A stretch of DNA of 64,000 nt, from positions 1 to 64,000 of the forward strand of contig JABMNO010000072.1 of the NCBI GenBank assembly GCA_013204555.1. The letters are read 5' to 3'. The position numbers and the translations under genes were made by a program. This DNA comes from Chloroflexota bacterium. GTDB lineage: Bacteria; Chloroflexota; Dehalococcoidia; Lucifugimonadales; Lucifugimonadaceae. Positions 35,947-44,424 of the stretch are shown one piece after another. Under the pieces are notes generated by a model. The model ran no database searches. It saw nothing but the letters and a program-made list of their open reading frames with translations, and was not told where the DNA came from. Each line of letters opens with the position of its first letter. Position 1 is the first letter of the stretch.

Positions 35947-37845
35947 ATGTTGAGCGAGCGTAAAGGACGGTTGCGGACGAACTACTATCTCTGGGAGATG
36001 CGGCCCTACTTCCGCCAGGTAGCGGGGCAGCTGGTCGTCGGTTCAATAGCTGGCATCATGATGAACACAGCTGTTGTGTTGCCCGCGATATTTCTTGGCC
36101 GCGCCATCGACGCCGTATTGGAGTTTGAGCGCGGTGAGGTGGGGGCTGGCAATGTGGCCTGGGCGGCACTTGCGTTTGCCGGTGGCGTGGCCCTTTATGA
36201 GGTGCCGCGGGTTGGGAAGCGCTGGTGGCTGCTAACCGCAAATGCGCGTATTCGCGCAAATATGCGTGCCAACGCACTCAGAGGCGTCATCATCTGGCCT
36301 ATGGCCCAACTCGACTCGGTTCCTACCGGAGATCTGATGGCTCGCACCATCGGTGACGTAGAAGTGTTGGGCGTTGGGGTCCGAGAGTTCATTGTTGAGA
36401 CCTGGGACACGCTGCTTTTCTCAGTCTCTCTGATAGTGGCGATGCTGATAATTGACGTGGACCTGACGGCTGTGGCGATGATCCCAATCCCCCTGGCCAT
36501 GCTGCTGGCCAAGTTTGCTGGCCGCTGGGTTGGCGGGCGAACCACGGCCTCTCGGGAATCCAACGCCTCTCTCACGGTGGCAATCCAGGAGCGCCTTTCG
36601 AGCATCCGCTTGTTACGTATGTTTGGTCGAACCCCCGCAGCGGTTGAGCAGGTTGATGACTTATCCCAGGCTCAGGCAGACGCCAACCTGTCGTTGGTGC
36701 GTCTACGGAGCGGGCTACGTCCGGTCTATATAACACTGATGACAGCTGGCGTGCTGGTGGTGGTGTGGCGAGGGGGTAGCAACGTGATTGGTGGTGCAAT
36801 GACCGTTGGCGCTTTCGTTGCCTATCTGGAGCTTTATCTTCGCTTCGTTAACCGAGGATTCCGCATTCCACAACTTATCAACTCGATTCAGAGCGGCAGC
36901 GCCGCGTATGCGCGGCTTCGGCCGCTGTTGGCCCCACCACCGGGTATGTCCGGGGAGCCGCGCTTTTCATCTTTCAGCGCGGGCCATATAGCAGGCATTC
37001 ACGATCAGATTCCTCCCCGCCCTTCTGTTCCTTCTGCTCCCGCAACAATCTCATTACGAAACGTCACTTTTCGATATCCATCTTCCGCGGAACCAACATT
37101 GACGGATATATCCCTGGACGTACAGCCCGGTTCGCTGGTGGCTATCACTGGTCCAGTGGGCTCCGGCAAGAGTGCACTGGCCAAGACGCTCCTGGGCCTG
37201 TACTCGCCGGATTCCGGTCAGGTTTTTCTGGACGGAGTCCCGCTGGAGGAGATTCCTGCGACCGAACGGACCACTCGCGTCGGCTACCTGCCTCAGGAGC
37301 CCTATCTCTTCTCCGGTACGGTGCGGGAGAACATCCTTCCGGACTCACCCGTTGCCGGGGCCGATACGACCCTGGCCGTGGACATGGCCGTTACGGCAGC
37401 CGCTCTGGAAGAAGATTTGCTCACCTTCCCTGATGGCCTGGAGACGGAGATAGGTGAGCTGGGAGTCCTTGTGTCCGGAGGCCAACGCCAGCGGATCGCG
37501 CTGGCCCGAGCCATAGCGAGCACATATCCGGCGTCGCCTGCCCTTCTGGTCCTTGACGATCCCTTCTCAGCGATTGATCTGGAGACGGAAGAGCGAATCA
37601 TAGGCCGTCTGAGAGAACTATTCGGCCCGGAGGCACCGCCCGAGCGACGTTGCAGCATCGTGCTGTTCTCCCACCGCCTTTCAGCGTTTCCAAAGGCGGA
37701 CCTTGTAGTGGTACTGGCAGGTGGTCGCGTGACGGAGCAGGGGACCCACGCCGAGTTGAGTCGTTCCCGTGGGCTGTACGCACGGATATACAACGCTCAA
37801 CAAGTGGCGGCGCGCGGTGGGACCATGGAGAGTCGCCGTGAGTAA
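35947..37845 (+). CDS. ABC exporter half-transporter 1 (type I, MdlA/B-like)
   Basis: A 632-residue ABC transporter with six N-terminal membrane segments (residues ~20-320) and a C-terminal ATPase. Walker A reads GPVGSGKSAL, the Q-loop lies in YLPQEPYLFSGT, the signature is VSGGQRQRIALARA, and Walker B is LLVLDDPFSAID. The D residue that replaces the usual catalytic Glu (LDDP) suggests a degenerate site. That is typical of heterodimeric exporters in which only one site hydrolyses. The next gene overlaps by eight bases, supporting a heterodimer. Cargo (drug, lipid or peptide) is unknown. Confidence 0.88.
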   Translation: MLSERKGRLRTNYYLWEMRPYFRQVAGQLVVGSIAGIMMNTAVVLPAIFLGRAIDAVLEFERGEVGAGNVAWAALAFAGGVALYEVPRVGKRWWLLTANARIRANMRANALRGVIIWPMAQLDSVPTGDLMARTIGDVEVLGVGVREFIVETWDTLLFSVSLIVAMLIIDVDLTAVAMIPIPLAMLLAKFAGRWVGGRTTASRESNASLTVAIQERLSSIRLLRMFGRTPAAVEQVDDLSQAQADANLSLVRLRSGLRPVYITLMTAGVLVVVWRGGSNVIGGAMTVGAFVAYLELYLRFVNRGFRIPQLINSIQSGSAAYARLRPLLAPPPGMSGEPRFSSFSAGHIAGIHDQIPPRPSVPSAPATISLRNVTFRYPSSAEPTLTDISLDVQPGSLVAITGPVGSGKSALAKTLLGLYSPDSGQVFLDGVPLEEIPATERTTRVGYLPQEPYLFSGTVRENILPDSPVAGADTTLAVDMAVTAAALEEDLLTFPDGLETEIGELGVLVSGGQRQRIALARAIASTYPASPALLVLDDPFSAIDLETEERIIGRLRELFGPEAPPERRCSIVLFSHRLSAFPKADLVVVLAGGRVTEQGTHAELSRSRGLYARIYNAQQVAARGGTMESRRE

Positions 37846-39655
37846 TAAAGGCGTTCCAGACGCACCGGCCAGGCTCAATGGAATCACGTTGCGGCAGCTG
37901 GGCGCTATTGTCAGACCGTGGCGATGGCTGCTCGCACTGGTGTTCATATCCGTGCTATTGGGAGCAGTGCTCGAGCTGATTCCGCCGCTGATAGTTCGGC
38001 GCGTCATCGATGATCACATCTCGGTGGGCCGTTCTGATGGGCTGCTACTGCTTGCGGGTGTGTACCTGGGCGCGACGGCTTTAGTTCAGGCGATGAGTTT
38101 CGTCACAGATTATGTGACAGCAATTGTGGCGCAGGGTGCTCTTCACAGGTTGAGGATGCGACTCTTCGGGCATCTTCAGCGATTGCCACTGGGCTACTTC
38201 GACCGCACTCCACTTGGCGACACGATCAGCCGTTGCACTGCCGACGTTGAAACCGTGAACACCCTGTTCTCCGCTGGAGGGGCTGGCGGAAGTGGAGCAA
38301 CGGCGCTGACTGATCTGGTCCGCTTGCTCACCATCTCCGTGGCGATGGTCATACTCAGCCCGTTCCTCTCGCTGGTGGCGGGCCTGATCCTTCTCCCCAT
38401 TCTGTTCATAGCCCGGTTTATTCAGGTCCGCGTTCGCGATGCCGAACGGGCTAACCGTCGGGCTGTTGGACTCCAGAATACTCATCTTCAGGAGACTCTG
38501 GGTGGCATAGAAATCATTCGCGCCCTGGGACGGGAAGCGATATTCGTGGCACGGTTTCGAATGGCCCTCCACCAGGCGCTTGCAGCGTTCAATCGAGCCA
38601 CTATCAACACCGCCATATTCATCCCAATCGTGAATACCCTGGCGGCGCTCGCCATCGCACTCGTGCTCTGGTTAGCCGCGAGCGACGTGCTGGCGTCACT
38701 GGGGATCTCACTGGGAACGCTGACCGCCTTTGTTCTATTGTTCCTGCAATTCATGAAGCCAATCACCAACCTTGGGAACGAATGGCAGACTGTTCAGGCG
38801 GCCTTATCCGGGCTGGAGCGCATCTTTCAGGTGTTAGCAATCTCGCCAGATAAGGCCGCAGATTCAGGCATGCAAGGGCCCATCAGGAACAGTGGCGGTG
38901 GTATGGAGATGAAGGACATCGTGTTCGGTTATCTCCCCGGTACGCCAATACTGCACGGCTCGTCCATAACAGTGCGGCCTGCCGAACACGTGGCCCTTGT
39001 GGGACGGACCGGCGCGGGAAAGAGCACGGCACTGCACTTGCTGGGGGGGCTCTACGCGCCGTGGACCGGAACTGTGCGTGTGGCCGGCGTGGACCCAAGG
39101 ATGGTGTCAGATAGCGACCGTCGACATCTGATGGGAATGGTTCCTCAGTCGATACAACTCTTCAGCGGAACAGTGATCGAGAATCTGACACTTGGCGATA
39201 GAGACCTCTCAAGGAAAACCGTTGAGCATGCCGCCACCCTGGCAGGCGCTGATGGATTCATTCAAGCGCTGCCAGATGGGTACGACACCGCGCTTGGGAA
39301 AGGAACACAGCTATCGGCAGGCCAGCGTCAGTTGCTTGCGCTGGCTCGGGCGCTGCTCTGGGAGCCAGATGTCCTGCTTCTGGATGAAGCGACTGCCGCC
39401 CTGGACAACGCGACCGAGGCGACGTTCTGGAACGCATTGCGAGTGGCCACGAGCGAACGGGGTACAGCGGTGCTCACAATCACTCATCGGGTCGCGACCA
39501 CGAGGGGCGCAGATCGCGTTCTGGTCATGGACGCGGGTACGATCGTTGAGGAGGGTTCGCCAGAAGAGTTGATGCAGAATGGCGGACGATTTGCGGCGCT
39601 TCTGGAGTTGGAAGCCGCTGGCTGGGACTGGCAGGGCGCTGACCCCCCCGCCTGA
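37838..39655 (+). CDS. ABC exporter half-transporter 2
   Basis: A 605-residue partner of the preceding exporter. Six membrane segments span residues ~25-320. Walker A GRTGAGKSTALHL, Q-loop MVPQSIQLFSGT and Walker B LLLDEATAALDN with the catalytic Glu are intact. The signature loop reads LSAGQRQLLALARAL. It would supply the active hydrolysis site of the heterodimer. The GTG at 37838 is chosen because GGAGAG precedes it and it overlaps the upstream gene by eight bases. The longer open frame would overlap by 77 bases. Both genes form one operon. Confidence 0.88.
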   Translation: MSNKGVPDAPARLNGITLRQLGAIVRPWRWLLALVFISVLLGAVLELIPPLIVRRVIDDHISVGRSDGLLLLAGVYLGATALVQAMSFVTDYVTAIVAQGALHRLRMRLFGHLQRLPLGYFDRTPLGDTISRCTADVETVNTLFSAGGAGGSGATALTDLVRLLTISVAMVILSPFLSLVAGLILLPILFIARFIQVRVRDAERANRRAVGLQNTHLQETLGGIEIIRALGREAIFVARFRMALHQALAAFNRATINTAIFIPIVNTLAALAIALVLWLAASDVLASLGISLGTLTAFVLLFLQFMKPITNLGNEWQTVQAALSGLERIFQVLAISPDKAADSGMQGPIRNSGGGMEMKDIVFGYLPGTPILHGSSITVRPAEHVALVGRTGAGKSTALHLLGGLYAPWTGTVRVAGVDPRMVSDSDRRHLMGMVPQSIQLFSGTVIENLTLGDRDLSRKTVEHAATLAGADGFIQALPDGYDTALGKGTQLSAGQRQLLALARALLWEPDVLLLDEATAALDNATEATFWNALRVATSERGTAVLTITHRVATTRGADRVLVMDAGTIVEEGSPEELMQNGGRFAALLELEAAGWDWQGADPPA

Positions 39656-39762
39656 TTACAAGCCCGAAGTGGGTAGACACCCTTGTAGTGGAATCACCAG
39701 TTCACACATTTCATATCCTCCATTCATTCCGTGTCGGACTCAGACCTGAGCCATGTGTCTGC

Positions 39763-39900
39763 TTATCTTGAAAGGACCACAATCCGGTGGGCGACTCTCA
39801 CACGGCGTTGATCACCTTCAAGAATCGCGTAATAACTGCAAACGATAGAACTGTCTAGTTTGGTGAGGAATTCAGACATCAGGCCTTTCATGATCTTCAT
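39763..39900 (-). CDS. Possible 45-residue protein in the gap before the aminotransferase
   Basis: The 39656-39931 gap holds one open frame of 45 codons (MKIMKGLMSEFLTKLDSS at its start). It has no clear Shine-Dalgarno, no family match and no operon partner. It could be a decayed gene fragment. Nothing else is seen in the gap. Confidence 0.15.
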   Translation of the reverse strand: MKIMKGLMSEFLTKLDSSIVCSYYAILEGDQRRVRVAHRIVVLSR

Positions 39901-39931
39901 GTGGTCGTCGCGACTGCGCTAAAATTCCGGA

Positions 39932-41173
39932 ATGTCAAATTCAAGCGACTCCCATGTACGCAGTCTTTTCGCCGACCGCATAGGCGGTGAAGAGTACGGC
40001 CTTTCAAACGAAATCTATAAGTTCGAGAAGATCAAGCGCGCCCGGCAGGCGGCGGAGCGAGAGAATCCGGACCGACTTCTGATCAACCTCGGGGTCGGCG
40101 AAAACGACGAGATGGCTGCGCCATCAGTCCGCGCTGCGCTGACTCACGAGGCCAGCCAGCCAGAGAACCGCGGTTATGCCGACAACGGCATCGACGAGTT
40201 CAAAGCTGCAGCGGCCAGCTTTATGTCGGCAGCGTACGGCGTGGATATCGACCCTGATTCAGAGGTCAACCACTCAATCGGCTCGAAGCCGGCCCTGGCC
40301 ATGCTTCCAATGGCGTTTATCAATCCCGGTGACGTGACCCTGATGACGGTGCCCGGATACCCGGTGGCTGGTACCCACACGGCCTATCTTGGTGGCGAAG
40401 TCCACAAGATGCCTTTGCTAGCAGAGAACGGATTCCTGCCGGACCTTGAATCGATTCCAGCCGATATCCTCAAGCGGGCGAAGATGATGGTCCTCAACTA
40501 CCCGAACAGCCCCACTGGCGCCATCGCCACCGAAGGCTGGTTCAAGGACGTGATCGAGTTCGCGCTACAGAACAAGATCACCATCGTCCACGACGCGGCG
40601 CATGGGCTTCTGAGCTTTGAGCAGGCCCCACTCAGTTTCTTGGCCGTAGATGGTGCCAGGGAGGTCGGCGTGGAGGTCCATTCCCTTTCCAAGGGCTTCA
40701 ACATGATCGGCTGGAGGATTGGCTGGGTCTGCGGTAACTCAACCGTCATCAGCGCGTTTGCTGACATCAAGGACAACTCAGACTCAGGGCAGTTCATCCC
40801 AATTCAGAAAGCGGCAGCGGTTGCTCTTGGTGATGCATCTATCTACCAGGACGTTCAGGTCAAGTATCGCCGAAGACTCGGCAAGTTGGTCACCGTGCTG
40901 AACGAGGCTGGATTCGACTGCAAAATGCCCGGTGGAACGTACTTCCTTTACGCAAAGAGTCCCACAGGCGCGGGCGACTCAGTCAACTTCGCGTCGGCGG
41001 AAGACGCGACGAATCATCTAATTAGCGAGGCCGGTATTCTCACGGTACCGTGGGATGACGCAGGATCTTTCCTTCGCTTCTCCGCCACCTACGACGCCAA
41101 CGGCGAATCAGAAGAAGACGAGCTGATGAAGCTGCTGGGCACCAGGCTCACCGCGCTAGGTTTGCGGTTTTAG
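39932..41173 (+). CDS. LL-diaminopimelate aminotransferase-like class I/II aminotransferase
   Basis: A 413-residue PLP enzyme. The Schiff-base Lys lies in VHSLSKGFNMIGWRIGW. The LNYPNSPTGAIA and SIGSKPALAMLPMAFINPGD blocks resemble DapL-type enzymes, which make LL-diaminopimelate directly from tetrahydrodipicolinate for lysine and wall synthesis. Chloroflexota often use the DapL route. Other close aminotransferases (AlaT or AspC type) cannot be excluded, so the substrate is tentative. Only a weak Shine-Dalgarno precedes the ATG. The gene is alone and convergent with the enolase pair, with a paired-hairpin repeat between them. Confidence 0.78.
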   Translation: MSNSSDSHVRSLFADRIGGEEYGLSNEIYKFEKIKRARQAAERENPDRLLINLGVGENDEMAAPSVRAALTHEASQPENRGYADNGIDEFKAAAASFMSAAYGVDIDPDSEVNHSIGSKPALAMLPMAFINPGDVTLMTVPGYPVAGTHTAYLGGEVHKMPLLAENGFLPDLESIPADILKRAKMMVLNYPNSPTGAIATEGWFKDVIEFALQNKITIVHDAAHGLLSFEQAPLSFLAVDGAREVGVEVHSLSKGFNMIGWRIGWVCGNSTVISAFADIKDNSDSGQFIPIQKAAAVALGDASIYQDVQVKYRRRLGKLVTVLNEAGFDCKMPGGTYFLYAKSPTGAGDSVNFASAEDATNHLISEAGILTVPWDDAGSFLRFSATYDANGESEEDELMKLLGTRLTALGLRF

Positions 41174-41185
41174 GTTGACTTGCCT

Positions 41186-41288
41186 CCTCTCCCTTTGGGA
41201 GAGGATTGAGGCGAGGGCGCGCCACATACAACCAGGCGGCTGACCAACCACCGCGCCCTCATCCTAGCCTTCTCCCATAGGGAGAAGG
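41186..41288. repeat. Paired-hairpin repeat between convergent genes
   Basis: Two perfect hairpins, CCTCTCCC-TTT-GGGAGAGG (41186-41204) and CCTTCTCCC-ATA-GGGAGAAGG (41268-41288). Between them are mirrored GAGGGCGC/GCGCCCTC arms, so the whole element is nearly palindromic. It lies between the stops of the aminotransferase and the enolase gene and may act as a two-way terminator. A related element with the hairpins in a different arrangement occurs at 59258-59339. Confidence 0.75.
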
Positions 41289-41294
41289 GACAAA

Positions 41295-42548
41295 TCACGC
41301 GATCGTCTTGGCGTCTGACTTTCTCAGGCTGGTGCGTGGGTCTGTGAAGACTTCTGGTCTGAGCGCCATGCCGAGGCCCGGATCCGTTGGGGCCGCTACC
41401 TCGCCGAATTCGATATCTGGCATGCGGTCCACGATGGTTGGGTACCAGCCAGAGTTGTAGGCCCGCACGGTCTCCTGGATGAAGCCGTTTGGCAGGTTGA
41501 TGGCAAGGTGGACACCGGTCATTAGCGTTACCGGGCCGGTGCAGTCGTGCGGGGCTACCGGGAGCTTGTAGGACTCGGCCATTGTGGCGATCTTCTTCGC
41601 TTCCGATATGCCGCCACACCATGTGACGTCCAGCATGCAGATGTCTGTTGCGCGGCGCTCGAACATCTCACGGAATGCTTCACGGGTAGCGATAGTCTCG
41701 CTGGCGCAGACCGGGATAGATATCTTGGAGCGGAAGTCTGCCAGCGCGTCCATGTTGTTCATGGGAATGGCGTCTTCAATCCACATGAGGTCGTACTCTT
41801 CAAGCGCGTGTGCAATTCGCAAGATAGCGGGCATCGACCATAGTGAATGCATCTCAGCGGCAATCTGAATCTTGTTCCCGACACGCTTCCGAATTTTGTC
41901 GAATGGCTCGATGCCTTTCTTGAGGTTCTCCAGCGATATACGTTGTCCGTCGGACTCCTCGTAGAACTGGTCGAACGGCCAGATCTTCATCGCTTTGATG
42001 CCTTCCGACAGAAGGCTCTCCGCAAGGTCATCGGCGTTGTTCAAGAACGCCCGCATATCCTCATAGGGACCTTCATCCCCGGCCTGAGCGATATTCCCGG
42101 ACAAGTTCAGCGCCGTTGCGCCGGAACCTCCGGTGTAGTCTCCGCCCGCTTCTGAGCGACGGACGCCGTACCGATATCCGGCGCAGGTGTTGTAGATCAT
42201 CACGCGTTCTCGTGACGGACCTCCAAGTAGCTGGTGAATTGGCTGGCCTGTTGATTGTCCAAAAATGTCCCAGAGAGCCACGTCGATCGCTGATAAAGCT
42301 CGAATTTCCGTACTGCGTGTCAGGTCGCCGCGGGTGCTGTTCCGAATGTTGTTCCAGTGCGCATCAATGTGTAGCGGGTCTTTACCGATGAGATATGGCG
42401 CTAGATCCGAATGAATCAGTGCCTCTACAGCCTCCACGGCAAACGTGGTTTCTCCAAGACCCGTGATGCCCTGATCAGTGTGGATCTGTACCCAGATAAG
42501 GCCGGGGTACTCAGAGTTCAGAATCGTATCGATGGAAGTGATCTTCAT
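41295..42548 (-). CDS. Enolase-superfamily dehydratase/racemase, tandem copy 2
   Basis: A 417-residue mandelate racemase/muconate lactonizing-type enzyme. It shares KAMKIWPFDQF, AEMHSLWSMP, DLMWIEDAIP, CASETIATREAFREMFERRA and PVAPHDCTGPVTLM with the adjacent upstream copy. Metal ligands are Glu in AEMHS, Glu in WIEDA and Glu in ASETIA, with His in APHDC as acid-base. The start codon overlaps the stop of the upstream paralogue (ATGA at 42545-42548), so they are co-translated. It probably dehydrates or epimerises a sugar acid. Substrate divergence between the two copies is the likely reason both are kept. Confidence 0.85.
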   Translation of the reverse strand: MKITSIDTILNSEYPGLIWVQIHTDQGITGLGETTFAVEAVEALIHSDLAPYLIGKDPLHIDAHWNNIRNSTRGDLTRSTEIRALSAIDVALWDIFGQSTGQPIHQLLGGPSRERVMIYNTCAGYRYGVRRSEAGGDYTGGSGATALNLSGNIAQAGDEGPYEDMRAFLNNADDLAESLLSEGIKAMKIWPFDQFYEESDGQRISLENLKKGIEPFDKIRKRVGNKIQIAAEMHSLWSMPAILRIAHALEEYDLMWIEDAIPMNNMDALADFRSKISIPVCASETIATREAFREMFERRATDICMLDVTWCGGISEAKKIATMAESYKLPVAPHDCTGPVTLMTGVHLAINLPNGFIQETVRAYNSGWYPTIVDRMPDIEFGEVAAPTDPGLGMALRPEVFTDPRTSLRKSDAKTIA

Positions 42549-43756
42549 AGTGCTGAGATCTCCCTGATCAGTGCATCATCCTCAAGGAACGTGGACTTGA
42601 AATTGGTGCCAATTCCATCTCCTTCCGGTGGGAGGAAGTGGCCGTTTTCCATGGGCGCCAGGCGGTCGACGATGTCTGGATACCAGAGTCTGTTGTAGGC
42701 GCGTACCGTCTCCTGCAGGAAGGTGTTTGGCATGTTCAGACTGAGGTGGATGCTAAACATGAGAGTCATTGGCCCAACGCAATCGTGGGGAGCCGTTGGA
42801 AGGTTGTACGCCTCAGCCATCGACGCGATCCGCTTCGCCTCAGATATTCCACCAACCCACGAGATATCAAACATGCAGATATCCATCGCTTTTCGTTCAA
42901 ACATCTCCCTGAAGTGCCAGCGAGTTGCGATCATCTCGGACGCCGTCACCGGCTCCCTCACCTGCTTTCTAAAGTCGGCGAGCGCATCAATGTTGTCCAT
43001 CTTCACGGGGTCTTCGTACCACATGGGCTGATACGGCTCGACAGCTTTCGCAATTCGAATCGCGCTTGGAAGATTCCACATGGAATGCATCTCCAACGCC
43101 ACATCCATCTGGTCTCCCACCGCCGCCCTGATTTTTCTGAACGGCTCTACTCCCTCGTCGATATCCTCAAGTGAGATGTACTGTCCGTTTGTCTTGCCCA
43201 CAAATTGATCAAACGGCCAGATCTTCATCGCCGTGATCCCCTCAGTGAGAAGGTCTTCGGCGAGCTTGCCGGCGTCGGTCATGAAGGCGTGCTGGTCCTC
43301 ATAGGGCTGCTCTGGTCGATGGTCAACTGAGCCCGGCGCAATCGGCCCGCTCCGGTTTACGCCGTACGAGTAGCCGGCGCACGTGTTGTACACCCGTATC
43401 TTTTCCCGCGTCAGGCCGCCAAGTACCTGATACAGCGGGAGGTGGTTGCGTCGGGCGAACAGGTCCCACAATGCCATGTCCAGGGCCGAAAGCGCCCGCA
43501 TTTCCACGCCCCGTGAACGGTTCGTTAGCCCCCGACGGTTGATCTCCCGCCAGTGGCGATCCAACCGGTCCGGGTTCTTGCCGAGCAGGTACGGCGCAAC
43601 GTCATTGTGGATGAACGCCTCCACCGCTTCCGGGCCAAACGACGTCTCACCGTGCCCGGTAAACCCATCGTCCGAGGTCAGATTGACCCACACGATCTTT
43701 GGGTATTTCGGGTGTGTCAGCGTCTCGATCTGTGTGATGCGACTCGATTCAGCCAA
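42545..43756 (-). CDS. Enolase-superfamily dehydratase/racemase, tandem copy 1
   Basis: A 403-residue paralogue of the gene that follows it, similar over the full length. Shared active-site blocks are TAMKIWPFDQFVG, ALEMHSMWNLPSA, MWYEDPVKMDN, TASEMIATRWHFREMFERKA and PTAPHDCVGPMTLM. The metal-ligand pattern (Glu, Glu, Glu) and the His of APHDC are conserved. Insertions around residues 145-165 differ between the copies, at a place that often shapes substrate specificity. A cupin gene lies just upstream on the same strand, 54 bases away, and may be part of the same transcript. Confidence 0.85.
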   Translation of the reverse strand: MAESSRITQIETLTHPKYPKIVWVNLTSDDGFTGHGETSFGPEAVEAFIHNDVAPYLLGKNPDRLDRHWREINRRGLTNRSRGVEMRALSALDMALWDLFARRNHLPLYQVLGGLTREKIRVYNTCAGYSYGVNRSGPIAPGSVDHRPEQPYEDQHAFMTDAGKLAEDLLTEGITAMKIWPFDQFVGKTNGQYISLEDIDEGVEPFRKIRAAVGDQMDVALEMHSMWNLPSAIRIAKAVEPYQPMWYEDPVKMDNIDALADFRKQVREPVTASEMIATRWHFREMFERKAMDICMFDISWVGGISEAKRIASMAEAYNLPTAPHDCVGPMTLMFSIHLSLNMPNTFLQETVRAYNRLWYPDIVDRLAPMENGHFLPPEGDGIGTNFKSTFLEDDALIREISAL

Positions 43757-43810
43757 TGTGTTCCTTAATCAATAATCAATGTAGGGATGAGTATCAATCG
43801 TCAGTCGAAT

Positions 43811-44248
43811 CTAGGCTTTGAAACCGCACTCTGCGCAGTCAGTCCAGACATGTTCTGCTGGTGGCAACGCGATCGCCAGCCTGAGCGAGCGTCCCTCGCC
43901 AATGTTCTGGATATGGTGCACGGATCCCCGGGGTACGAACACGATGTCGTCCTTCTCAGCAACAATTGTGGTCCCGCCAGTCAACTCCCACTGAATCGTG
44001 CCTTCCATGACCACCCAGTACTCATCGAAGTCGCGGTGCCAGTGCGGCCGATTGCCAGTTCCCGGCTTGTTCGCAATTAGCGTCACAAGGTTGCGCTCGT
44101 CAGAGATGATGAGTTTCGACCAGTTTGGTTCGCCCATCTCCTCGCAAACTTCAGCAACGCGAGTGCGCAGCTTGTTTGGCGAGATGGTGTTTACCACTCG
44201 AGGTGGAATCGGACCCTGGACTTGATCGTCAATGTGTAGCTCTTGCAT
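43811..44248 (-). CDS. Cupin-domain protein
   Basis: A 145-residue single-domain cupin. The first cupin motif is seen in HWHRDFDEYWVVMEG and the second in FVPRGSVHHIQNIG, giving His/His/Glu/His metal ligands. Such proteins act as dioxygenases, isomerases or sugar-binding accessory proteins. The ATG at 44248 is preferred because GGGAG lies seven bases upstream and homology to the cupin fold begins there. The longer frame adds 33 unlikely residues. Its position upstream of two sugar-acid dehydratase paralogues suggests a role in the same catabolic route. Confidence 0.82.
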   Translation of the reverse strand: MQELHIDDQVQGPIPPRVVNTISPNKLRTRVAEVCEEMGEPNWSKLIISDERNLVTLIANKPGTGNRPHWHRDFDEYWVVMEGTIQWELTGGTTIVAEKDDIVFVPRGSVHHIQNIGEGRSLRLAIALPPAEHVWTDCAECGFKA

Positions 44249-44424
44249 TTGTGGTCTCCCGGAATATTGATATGGCGGGAATCTACCATGGAATCTGTTG
44301 GCGGTGTCCCATAACTTCGCTGGCACTCTGTCCCGTTTGAATATCACATGATGTGCTGTTCAACGGGAGTAGGATGCTGATTTCCCGCTCGCAATAACCG
44401 CTTACTTAGAGGGATGGGCCGATC

